From NCBI GenBank assembly GCA_025449935.1, contig JANWIJ010000063.1:1-42412 (forward strand): a stretch of 42,412 nucleotides of DNA. The letters are read 5' to 3'. Under the pieces are notes generated by a model that had not been told where the DNA came from, ran no database searches, and saw only the letters and a program-made list of their open reading frames with translations. Source of the stretch: Chitinophagaceae bacterium (GTDB taxonomy: Bacteria; Bacteroidota; Bacteroidia; Chitinophagales; Chitinophagaceae). Both the position numbers and the translations under genes were made by a program. Positions 24,748 through 30,679 of the stretch are shown here, piece by piece. Position 1 is the stretch's first letter, and every line of letters begins with the position of its first letter.

Positions 24748-25008
24748 ATGCCATTCGTTAAAGAAGACCTTGCCGGAGATCATTATGACTGGTCAAATGC
24801 TGACTCATTCAACGGTTCACCCAGCCGCCGCCTGTTTGACAGGTCGAATGGTAACCAGGTATTATTTATCATTAATTCTTTTGGTTCCCTGTCAGAGCGC
24901 TTCAGCATACAGGAGTGCCGGCAGGTAGAAGAACTGATCAGTGCGCAAATGCCGACTGATATCAAAAGTGAAATGTCTGTGTACAACTGGCTGCGAGGCC
25001 TCCGTTAA
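24748..25008 (+). CDS. Small hypothetical protein
   Basis: 86 residues, no signal peptide. It starts MPFVKEDLAGDHYDWSNADS. A central segment (GNQVLFIINSFGSLSERFSI) is strand-loop-helix, and the end (VEELISAQMPTDIKSEMSVY) is helical. I do not recognise it. It lies just 24 bp upstream of the next small gene and is likely co-transcribed with it. The pair sits in a run of small single-domain genes between the RRM gene and the CPA1 antiporter. Confidence 0.62.
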   Translation: MPFVKEDLAGDHYDWSNADSFNGSPSRRLFDRSNGNQVLFIINSFGSLSERFSIQECRQVEELISAQMPTDIKSEMSVYNWLRGLR

Positions 25009-25032
25009 TACGTGCTGTTTAAAAAATTAGTT

Positions 25033-25284
25033 ATGACAAACGAACAGATCGAAAAATTTGTAGTAAAAAATTACCTGGATAAAGCCCCGGTACAGATCAA
25101 TTTTAAAACCCGCCAGTCTATCCAGGGTATTTTTATTAAAACACCGGACTACGATGAATTACGGTCAAAGAATCTCTGGCGCATTGTGGGCGGGGGCAGT
25201 ATCCCGGAATACAAAAAATCAAAAGATGTTAACCTGGCCCGCATCTTTAATGGTGTGGAAATTACCAGGCTGGAAGCTGTATAA
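25033..25284 (+). CDS. Small hypothetical protein, possible beta-barrel
   Basis: 83 residues from the ATG at 25033; a GTG at 25012 is in frame but would add seven poor residues. The sequence (VQINFKTRQSIQGIFIKTPD, then LWRIVGGGSIPEYKKSKDVN and ARIFNGVEITRLE) alternates short strands with turns and resembles a small SH3- or Sm-like barrel. I have seen similar short proteins annotated as hypothetical in Chitinophagaceae. No function can be assigned. It is probably in an operon with the gene 24 bp upstream, and a hairpin follows. Confidence 0.68.
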   Translation: MTNEQIEKFVVKNYLDKAPVQINFKTRQSIQGIFIKTPDYDELRSKNLWRIVGGGSIPEYKKSKDVNLARIFNGVEITRLEAV

Positions 25285-25305
25285 TTGTTGGTGATGGTAT
25301 AGCTC

Positions 25306-25324
25306 CTGTTATCCGGCATAACAG
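25306..25324 (+). terminator. Hairpin between a small gene and the CPA1 antiporter gene
   Basis: CTGTTAT and ATAACAG form a 7-bp perfect stem around CCGGC, 21 bp after the stop at 25284, followed by CTAATCCTCTTTTCC. A plausible terminator. Confidence 0.5.
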
Positions 25325-25383
25325 CTAATCCTCTTTTCCTGATTTCACCCCGTCCTTTATTTTTTATTTAGCATTGAGAAAGT

Positions 25384-27021
25384 ATGGACGATTTCAAAAT
25401 TGTTGTATTCATCCTGGCTATCCTGATCACTCTTACTGCGATTGCCAACAAAAAAAAATTCCCTTTCCCTGTTTTACTGGTTGCTGCGGGATTGATCATT
25501 GGATTTGTTCCGCAATTACCCAACCTTGCCCTGGATCCTGATGTGGTTTTCGTGATCATGCTGCCACCACTCTTGTATGATGCCGCCTCCAAAACTTCCT
25601 GGCATGAATTCAGGACTTCCATACGCCCCATATCGGCACTGGCCATTACACTTGTTTTTTTTACCACCACCGCAGTAGCGGTTACTGCCTATTATTTTAT
25701 CCCTGGTTTTACCTGGCCACTGGCTTTTGTTTTAGGGGCCGTTGTTTCCCCGCCCGATGCCGTGGCCGCTTCCAGTATTATTAAAGGGTTGGGACTGAAT
25801 CAAAAAGTAATTACCATACTGGAAGGAGAGAGCCTGGTAAACGATGCATCTGCCCTGATTGCTTACCGTTATGCTGTGGCGGCCGTTACCACAGGAACCT
25901 TTGTATTCTGGAAAGCGGGGCTGCAATTCTTATTGGTAGCCGGGGCAGGCATCCTGATCGGGGTTGTTACAGGTTATTTATTTGTACTGGCCCACAAAAA
26001 AATTGTGAATAATCCTGTTGTGGAAACAAGTCTTACGCTGTTGTCTCCCTTTGTATCCTACCTGGCCGCGGAACAGTATCATTTTTCAGGTGTACTGGCG
26101 GTGGTAAGTACCGGGCTGGTCACTGCCTGGAGAGCCCCCGAAGTTTTTTCCTACGAAGCAAGAATGCGGGCAAGAGTATTGTGGGATACGCTGATATTTC
26201 TTTTACACGGCTTTGTATTTATACTAATTGGCCTGCAGCTCCCTTTAATTATAAGAGGGCTTGGCAATTATCCACTTACAGAAATACTGGGTTATGGTTT
26301 GCTCATTAGCGCCGTGACGATACTCGTACGTATTCTCTGGGTTTTTGCCGGGGCCTACTGGCTAAATTTTTTCCAGGGAAAGAAAACCGGTACAGACCAT
26401 TCGCCCGGGTATGAAAACTCCTCCGATACCTGGAAAAACGTGGTGGTGGTTGCATGGACAGGCACAAGAGGCGTAATATCGCTGGCCGCGGCGCTGGCCT
26501 TGCCGCTTTTATTGGCGGATGGAACTCCCTTTCCAAAAAGACACTCCATCATATTTCTTGCTTTCGTTGTCATTTTTGTCACGCTGGTGGTACAGGGCCT
26601 TTCACTTCCGCTGCTCATACGCCTGCTCAAAATAAAACCCCAGAGCAATACGGATGCGGAAGAAAAGGACCTGAAATTATACCTCGCCAGTCATACCTTT
26701 CATTTTATCGAAGAAGGATCAGCCATATCAGCAGATTACCGGTTAAAGGAACAGCTAAAAAAGAAATACGAATTACTGATCACCGACCTAACGAAAGAAA
26801 TCCGGCGTCATAAAAAGGCGAAACGCAACGATGAAGAAGTGCGGGCCCTGCCACAGGACGCACTCCTGGAAGCCCAGTTAGAAATCAATAAATTTCAACG
26901 GGCCTTACTGGTGAAACTCCATAAGGAAGGAGAATTCAGTGACGCGGTCATCAGGCAGGTTGAACGGGAAATGGATATCAACGAACTTAAATTAGACCTC
27001 CGGGTTCCGAAAGAAGAATAA
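25384..27021 (+). CDS. CPA1-family Na+/H+ antiporter
   Basis: 545 residues. Residues ~5-415 form about twelve hydrophobic helices. The NhaP/NHE-type ion-binding residues are visible: VVSPPDAVAAS with Asp125 and EGESLVNDASALIAYR with Asn153-Asp154, plus an Arg in the WTGTRGVISLAAAL helix near residue 362. The C-terminal ~120 residues are soluble, highly charged and helical, ending in a coiled-coil-like stretch, and lack TrkA-C or cyclic-nucleotide domains. It exchanges Na+ (or K+) for H+ at the inner membrane and helps pH and salt homeostasis. It is the second antiporter of the window, of a different family from the one at 7584. Confidence 0.92.
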   Translation: MDDFKIVVFILAILITLTAIANKKKFPFPVLLVAAGLIIGFVPQLPNLALDPDVVFVIMLPPLLYDAASKTSWHEFRTSIRPISALAITLVFFTTTAVAVTAYYFIPGFTWPLAFVLGAVVSPPDAVAASSIIKGLGLNQKVITILEGESLVNDASALIAYRYAVAAVTTGTFVFWKAGLQFLLVAGAGILIGVVTGYLFVLAHKKIVNNPVVETSLTLLSPFVSYLAAEQYHFSGVLAVVSTGLVTAWRAPEVFSYEARMRARVLWDTLIFLLHGFVFILIGLQLPLIIRGLGNYPLTEILGYGLLISAVTILVRILWVFAGAYWLNFFQGKKTGTDHSPGYENSSDTWKNVVVVAWTGTRGVISLAAALALPLLLADGTPFPKRHSIIFLAFVVIFVTLVVQGLSLPLLIRLLKIKPQSNTDAEEKDLKLYLASHTFHFIEEGSAISADYRLKEQLKKKYELLITDLTKEIRRHKKAKRNDEEVRALPQDALLEAQLEINKFQRALLVKLHKEGEFSDAVIRQVEREMDINELKLDLRVPKEE

Positions 27022-27116
27022 CCAGGCAGTGCGGTAAAAATAACCCCCTGGTGTTACAGGTGGTTTATCTGGAAGGGAAGGATTACTGGTTAATCTGAAT
27101 CATTTCTCCCTGGTTT

Positions 27117-27302
27117 TCAGACACGGAGTCCTTTCAGGGAACTCAGTACCCCGAATGCCTTCAGCAACCAGATAACCACAGCAATGACAACTACTATGTT
27201 GAGAATGTTTTTGATCTTACGATCCATCGGAATATAGGTGTTCACGAGCCAGAGAAGTACCCCAACAACCACGAGGACAATTAAAATATTCAGCAGCGGC
27301 AT
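27117..27302 (-). CDS. Small two-helix membrane protein (Thivi_2564-type)
   Basis: 61 residues with two transmembrane helices (about 3-22 and 34-52) joined by a short basic loop (TYIPMDRKIKNILN). Size, PLLNILIVLVVVGVLLWLVN opening and layout fit the Thivi_2564-type small membrane protein family, of unknown function and often near stress genes. It is preceded by site R1 (27328-27392) with an exact TAnnTTTG -7 box (TATCTTTG) 25 nt before the start codon, so it is probably controlled by the same factor as the three other sites described in this region. Confidence 0.82.
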   Translation of the reverse strand: MPLLNILIVLVVVGVLLWLVNTYIPMDRKIKNILNIVVVIAVVIWLLKAFGVLSSLKGLRV

Positions 27303-27327
27303 AATAATTATTTTTTATTGGTGTCGG

Positions 27328-27392
27328 CAAAGATACCTGATTTCAGGAGCTTACTGTTACAGAACCTTAGATCAGAGTTACATCATTCACAC
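27328..27392 (-). promoter_or_regulatory. Regulatory site R1: GTGTGAAT box, two TGTAAC half-sites and -7 box
   Basis: Read on the minus strand: GTGTGAATGATGTAAC, then a second TGTAAC whose first base is 21 nt after that of the first, then -7 box TATCTTTG starting 57 nt after the first G of the box. It lies directly upstream of the two-helix membrane protein gene. See the finding on R1-R4. Confidence 0.75.
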
Positions 27393-27565
27393 ATTTGAGT
27401 GGCCGGGAAGAATTTCACCTGCTCCTGAAACTTATTCATCCCGGAGTGCTTCTTGTATTTACCTGGTTGGGGAAGTTGGGGAAATTTTCTTCCCGGAATG
27501 CCGGGGCCAGGCCGGGCCAATATGCAAAATGAGCAATCCAATCCTGAAAAATCAATGACAATCAT
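27383..27565 (-). CDS. Possible small ORF downstream of site R2
   Basis: A 60-codon frame starting MIVIDFSGLDCSFCILARPG and ending ATQMCE. It is Pro/Lys-rich with an early Cys-x2-Cys. It begins 3 bp after the stop of the 14-codon frame and its last codons overlap the GTGTGAAT box of R1. There is no homology I recognise and no independent support for translation; it may be chance. Confidence 0.2.
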   Translation of the reverse strand: MIVIDFSGLDCSFCILARPGPGIPGRKFPQLPQPGKYKKHSGMNKFQEQVKFFPATQMCE

Positions 27566-27568
27566 TAT

Positions 27569-27613
27569 TTATTTTACTTTATCCTGTTCCTGTTCATAAA
27601 TTATACGGGCCAT
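27569..27613 (-). CDS. Possible 14-residue peptide ORF directly behind site R2
   Basis: An ATG at 27613 opens MARIIYEQEQDKVK and a TAA. It lies about 13 nt from the -7 box of R2, so the transcript would be nearly leaderless. The geometry resembles that of the 21-residue peptide behind R3. Very short; offered only because of the promoter context. Confidence 0.25.
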   Translation of the reverse strand: MARIIYEQEQDKVK

Positions 27614-27625
27614 AATAGAGTGCGG

Positions 27626-27690
27626 CAAAGATGAGATGATTTCAAACAGGGGTATTGTGGTATTATATCAATAGGTTACACAATTCACAC
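27626..27690 (-). promoter_or_regulatory. Regulatory site R2: GTGTGAAT box and -7 box
   Basis: Minus strand: GTGTGAATTGTGTAAC, then CACAAT at the position of the second half-site, then CATCTTTG starting 57 nt after the first G. It shares a TGAAATCA stretch with R1 just before the -7 box. Confidence 0.65.
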
Positions 27691-27891
27691 CTTTCAATGA
27701 ATTGGATTGGTATTGGGATGGAATGCAGGGTTAATACGTGGAAGTTATCAGAAATTAGGCTCAATGGCCTGCCGGGAATGAAACGTGACGCGAATATGCG
27801 TATATTTAGATAAGTATCCCGCTATATTTCAAAAGCTGATTCCAGTCTGCAAAATCACCTAAGAGTAAACAATTATAAATAGCCGAGTTTT

Positions 27892-28452
27892 TTGAAATTA
27901 TATATAAAAAATATGGTTTGCATCCGCTGCAAAATGGTAGTAAAGGATGAACTGACCAAATTGGGATTGCATTACAGGGCCGTAGACCTGGGCGAAGCAG
28001 ACATTGTGGAAAATCTCAGCATGGAGCAACAGGATAAGTTCAGGGAAGCGTTGTTACGATCAGGACTTGAATTAATGGATGACAAAAAAAGTGTGCTGAT
28101 CCAGCAAATAAAAAACGTAATAATTGAACTGGTGCATTATGCAGAAGAGCCACTGGCCATTAATTTGTCTGATTTTTTGAGCCAGAAGTTAAATCATAAT
28201 TACACCTACCTCGCCAATCTATTTTCGGAGGTCCAGGGTACCACGATTGAAAAATTCTTTATTGCACACAAAATAGAACGGGTAAAAGAATTGCTTGTGT
28301 ATAATGAACTCAACCTTACTGAAATTGCTTACCAGATGCACTACAGCAGCGTGGCGCATCTTTCGGCCCAGTTTAAAAAAGTGACCGGTCTTACTCCATC
28401 ACATTTCAAGCAATTAAGGGAGAAAAGACGCACCATGCTGGAAGATTTATAG
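27892..28452 (+). CDS. AraC-type transcriptional regulator with CxxC HMA-like N-terminus
   Basis: 186 residues. The N-terminal ~75 residues begin MKLYIKNMVCIRCKMVVKDE and have a ferredoxin-like pattern with a CxxC pair at Cys10 and Cys13 in the place used by heavy-metal-associated (HMA) domains. Residues ~85-180 are an AraC/XylS double helix-turn-helix (NHNYTYLANLFSEVQGTTIE, LNLTEIAYQMHYSSVAHLSA, FKKVTGLTPSHFKQLR). The start is a TTG at 27892: it restores the KLYIKNMVC strand that pairs with the CxxC loop, whereas the first ATG (27913) would remove it. AraC-type proteins bind direct repeats about 21 bp apart, the spacing seen in sites R1 and R3, so this is a candidate regulator of the R1-R4 sites (inference). 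Confidence 0.85.
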   Translation: MKLYIKNMVCIRCKMVVKDELTKLGLHYRAVDLGEADIVENLSMEQQDKFREALLRSGLELMDDKKSVLIQQIKNVIIELVHYAEEPLAINLSDFLSQKLNHNYTYLANLFSEVQGTTIEKFFIAHKIERVKELLVYNELNLTEIAYQMHYSSVAHLSAQFKKVTGLTPSHFKQLREKRRTMLEDL

Positions 28453-28470
28453 AAGTTAACGTCTTAAGAA

Positions 28471-28493
28471 GACAGCCCGATATCCCGGCTGTC
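28471..28493 (+). terminator. Hairpin after the AraC-type gene
   Basis: GACAGCC pairs with GGCTGTC around a 9-nt loop, 18 bp after the stop codon. It has no T tract; a small GTCTT/AAGAC palindrome lies just before and overlaps it. Confidence 0.45.
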
Positions 28494-28603
28494 ACCGGCT
28501 CAATACCAGTTGCCTCCGCGGGGATTGCAAATGTTCAGCATTTAATCCCGTTTCACCTGCAACAGCATCTGAACGGCTGCATAGAATTTAAAAAACGTGA
28601 ATT

Positions 28604-28825
28604 ATGAAAAGCAAAGGAAGACCCCGGGTTCGCCAGGTACAATTAAAGGATGGTTTTTACATTGAAGTTTGTAATAAAGGCGCCAAAAAGGGAATGAAAA
28701 TAAGAAGTGACGATAAGAAAACGATGGAAGAAACAGCCAACCTGTATAAAACGCACAAAGACGTGATTATCCACGGTGAATGCAAGGACGGGAAACTGAT
28801 TAGCGATGCCCGGGTTCCTTCATGA
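28604..28825 (+). CDS. Small basic hypothetical protein
   Basis: 73 residues, starting MKSKGRPRVRQVQLKDGFYI and continuing EVCNKGAKKGMKIRSDDKKT. Very basic, with alternating short strands and a helix (MEETANLYKTHKDVIIHGE). Similar short proteins occur as unnamed ORFs in Bacteroidota. It probably binds nucleic acid or a protein partner, which is inference from charge alone. It lies 151 bp after the AraC-type gene and just 4 bp before site R3, and it could be transcribed together with either. Confidence 0.7.
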   Translation: MKSKGRPRVRQVQLKDGFYIEVCNKGAKKGMKIRSDDKKTMEETANLYKTHKDVIIHGECKDGKLISDARVPS

Positions 28826-28829
28826 CAAA

Positions 28830-28894
28830 GTGTGAATTATGTAAGTTTTTGTGCCAGTCATGTAAGCGTACTCGATATAAAAGACTCATCTTTA
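28830..28894 (+). promoter_or_regulatory. Regulatory site R3: GTGTGAAT box, two TGTAAG half-sites and -7 box
   Basis: GTGTGAATTATGTAAG, then a second TGTAAG whose first base is 21 nt after that of the first, then CATCTTTA starting 57 nt after the first G. It begins 4 bp after the stop of the 73-residue gene and leads to a 21-residue membrane peptide whose ATG is 15 nt past the -7 box. Confidence 0.75.
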
Positions 28895-28908
28895 TCAACA
28901 CGTACACC

Positions 28909-28974
28909 ATGTCATTTTATTACTATCTTTTTTTAATCGTTTTGTTACTGCTCATTATTTTTTTCGCCAGGTAA
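28909..28974 (+). CDS. 21-residue single-helix membrane peptide
   Basis: MSFYYYLFLIVLLLLIIFFA then Arg and TAA. Nineteen of the 21 residues are hydrophobic or aromatic, enough for one membrane helix, with the only charge at the very end. It is too short for usual gene finding. Support comes from the position: it directly follows regulatory site R3, giving a leader of about 8 nt if transcription starts near 28901. It resembles the many tiny stress-induced membrane peptides of bacteria in size and hydrophobicity. The codons are ordinary. Translation is not proven. Confidence 0.5.
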   Translation: MSFYYYLFLIVLLLLIIFFAR

Positions 28975-29212
28975 CGTTCAACGGAAAAAGAATATCCCGG
29001 TAAAATTATTTGCGGAAGCACTAAAAAACGAAAATGGAGGTTTTTTTGAGGGAGCTGTTGTTCATTATAAAAATGCGCTCACAGCCAACCGGAGCGTCAG
29101 GTTTACCAGTAGCGGCCTGGAAAATAAAATCGTGGAGAAACTAAAAGTATTGCATACCGTGATAGAATATAAAAAATCACACGCTGGCTGCACGACCGGC
29201 AAGTTTCAATAA
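28970..29212 (+). pseudogene. Start-less remnant of a small helical protein gene
   Basis: An open frame from 28937 to a TAA at 29210-29212 has clear protein-like sequence from about 28970: NVQRKKNIPVKLFAEALKNE, then FFEGAVVHYKNALTANRSVR and NKIVEKLKVLHTVIEYKKSH. This looks like two helix pairs of a TPR-like domain, such as occurs in small Bacteroidota proteins of ~75 residues starting just before KNIPVKLF. No ATG, GTG or TTG is available in this frame upstream of the domain. The membrane peptide ORF ends at 28974 in the frame one base off, so a +1 shift there would join them; loss of the start codon is simpler. Treated as a pseudogene. Confidence 0.5.
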
Positions 29213-29306
29213 GTGAAAAATTCCAGTTTTGGGATTGGGAACCTGTTGAAAGTATCATGGCTGCTGGAATTCTTTGTTATGGTAACCAAAAATTAAAAGG
29301 CAACCT

Positions 29307-30023
29307 GTGAAAGTTCTATTCATCACCACGTCACATGATAAATTAGGAGAAACCGGCCGCCAGACCGGTGTATGGCTGGAAGAGCTCGCGGATCCTTATT
29401 ATATATTCAGGGAAGCAGGCGGGCAGATCACGCTTGCCTCTCCCGGGGGCGGCGAGGTTCCCCTGGATCCGAAAAGCCAGTCAATCATCCTGGCAACCCG
29501 GCATACAAAGATTTTCTTGAAAGATGAGGAGGCGATGAATCTTCTCACACATTCAACCCTGCTTCAGGAAGTGAAGGCGGATGATTTCGATATGGTATTT
29601 CTCCCGGGAGGACATGGCAGCATGTGGGATATTGCAGGTAATAAAATGGTAACCCGCTTACTGGAAGACTTTTACAGCAGTGGGAAACCTGTTGCAGCCG
29701 TAAGTCATGGTGTAGCCGGCCTGCTGGCATTACAAAATGACAATGAAGAATTTTTATTAAAAGGCAAACAAGTCACGGGCTTTAGTAACAGTGAGGAAGA
29801 AGCAGCGGGGTTGGCAGCCGTAGTACCGTTTTTATTAGAAACGGAGTTGCTTTCGATTGGCGCTTTTTTTAGCAAAGCGGCTGACGCTGTTAAGCATGTG
29901 GTCGTGGATGGTAATATCATTACGGGTCAAAACCCGGCGTCCTCGGGTGAAACAGCCCGGAAAGCACTTGCCTGTTTCCGGCAGCATGAACAGAAGCAAA
30001 TAAAACAACCGGCCCTGGATTAA
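29307..30023 (+). CDS. DJ-1/PfpI-family protein (HchA-like) with Ser at the nucleophile position
   Basis: 238 residues from a GTG start. Family landmarks: MKVLFITTSHDKLGETGRQT at the N-terminus with a GVWLEEL segment holding the conserved Glu (residue 25 or 26), DMVFLPGGHGSMWDI, and the nucleophile elbow AAVSHGVAGL. In HchA/Hsp31 and related glyoxalase III or deglycase proteins the elbow reads VCHG; here residue 133 is Ser (AGT, one base from Cys). The His that follows is kept. The protein could have lost Cys-based catalysis or use a Ser. Layout otherwise matches full-length, intact class I amidotransferase-like proteins. Located in the R1-R4 region, 95 bp after the start-less remnant. Confidence 0.85.
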   Translation: MKVLFITTSHDKLGETGRQTGVWLEELADPYYIFREAGGQITLASPGGGEVPLDPKSQSIILATRHTKIFLKDEEAMNLLTHSTLLQEVKADDFDMVFLPGGHGSMWDIAGNKMVTRLLEDFYSSGKPVAAVSHGVAGLLALQNDNEEFLLKGKQVTGFSNSEEEAAGLAAVVPFLLETELLSIGAFFSKAADAVKHVVVDGNIITGQNPASSGETARKALACFRQHEQKQIKQPALD

Positions 30024-30067
30024 AGCAGGGTGGCGACTTCCCCAAATGAGCAAGTACAACCCAGAAT

Positions 30068-30133
30068 GTGTGAATTATATAATTCCTTTTTCAAATTGTA
30101 GAACAATTACCAGTGAAAAACAAATCAACTTTA
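30068..30133 (+). promoter_or_regulatory. Regulatory site R4: GTGTGAAT box and -7 box
   Basis: GTGTGAATTATATAAT, TAGAAC in the second half-site position, then CAACTTTA starting 58 nt after the first G. It is the least conserved copy. It lies 45 bp after the DJ-1-type gene and leads to no ORF but to a terminator. Confidence 0.5.
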
Positions 30134-30206
30134 CATAGCCTTTCATATTTAAATTATTCATAGCGGTTGGTTTTGGTCAAGCCCCTGGTCTATCAGGGGC
30201 TTTTTG
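30134..30206 (+). ncRNA. Candidate small RNA transcribed from site R4
   Basis: Transcription from the R4 -7 box would start near 30140 and end at the terminator at 30179-30205, giving about 65 nt. The interval has no ATG and no open frame of any size. The 5' part is A/T-rich and single-stranded-looking (CATATTTAAATTATTCATAG), followed by the GC-rich terminator hairpin, a layout common for trans-acting small RNAs. The alternative is that the hairpin only terminates the DJ-1-type gene 156 bp upstream. Confidence 0.4.
30179..30205 (+). terminator. Intrinsic terminator downstream of R4
   Basis: AAGCCCCTG pairs with CAGGGGCTT around a 6-nt loop and is followed by TTT(G); the T run covers 30201-30205. 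A strong intrinsic terminator. Confidence 0.9.
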
Positions 30207-30274
30207 TAGGAAACAAAATATTCGTGGGAAGTAAACAGCGACGGCAATAAAGATCATCAAATAAATTTCAGGTA

Positions 30275-30640
30275 ATGGCAAAAGAAACCAAAATAGGCAA
30301 GCCCGATATTAACGAGGTGGAAAAATCAAAGGCCCACATTATTGTGGAAATCATTGAATATATGGCCAATGCAGTTGTGATCAAGACCATCATCAAGAAA
30401 TCAACCGGCAATATCAGCGTTATGTCGTTTGATGGCGGGGAAGGGCTGTCGGAGAAGACTTCGCCCTTTGATACTTTTTCCCAGATCATCGAGGGCAGGG
30501 CAGAGATCGTTATTGACAAAATATCACATATGCTTGAATCCGGCCAGGGTATTGTGATACCTGCGCATTCATCGAATTATATTAAGCCAAACGGGCGGTT
30601 CAAAATGGTACAGACAATTATTAAAAGCGGCTACGAATAA
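30275..30640 (+). CDS. Small cupin-domain protein
   Basis: 121 residues. From about residue 35 the sequence reads as a single double-stranded beta-helix: ISVMSFDGGEGLSEKTSPFD (cupin motif 1 region), FDTFSQIIEGRAEIVIDKIS, then LESGQGIVIPAHSSNYIKPN (motif 2). The usual metal-binding HxH of motif 1 is missing; a single His is kept in PAHSSNYI. The N-terminal 30 residues are charged and helical. Cupins of this kind often sense or bind small ligands or simply act as structural modules. The histidine kinase gene begins 39 bp downstream, so the two are probably co-transcribed. Confidence 0.82.
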   Translation: MAKETKIGKPDINEVEKSKAHIIVEIIEYMANAVVIKTIIKKSTGNISVMSFDGGEGLSEKTSPFDTFSQIIEGRAEIVIDKISHMLESGQGIVIPAHSSNYIKPNGRFKMVQTIIKSGYE

Positions 30641-30679
30641 AACCCTGTAAACGTAGTAAAGGATAATAATACCAATTTT

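Larger units (their letters stand above)
27303..27891. other. Gene-poor regulatory region upstream of the AraC-type gene
   Basis: These 589 bp contain two copies, both on the minus strand, of the GTGTGAAT / TGTAA / -7 box module (R1 and R2), about 298 bp apart. Between them lie small minus-strand frames of 14 and 60 codons. The part from 27700 to 27891 contains TATATTTA (27801-27808) and TATATTTC (27823-27830), one mismatch each from TAnnTTTG, which could serve the AraC-type gene. I see no conserved protein gene. Confidence 0.6.

Noticed and set aside
28590-28610. CGTGAATTATG at the start of the 73-residue gene, similar to the R1-R4 box
   Set aside because: It lacks the leading GTG and the TGTAA half-site, and the similarity comes partly from the start codon itself.
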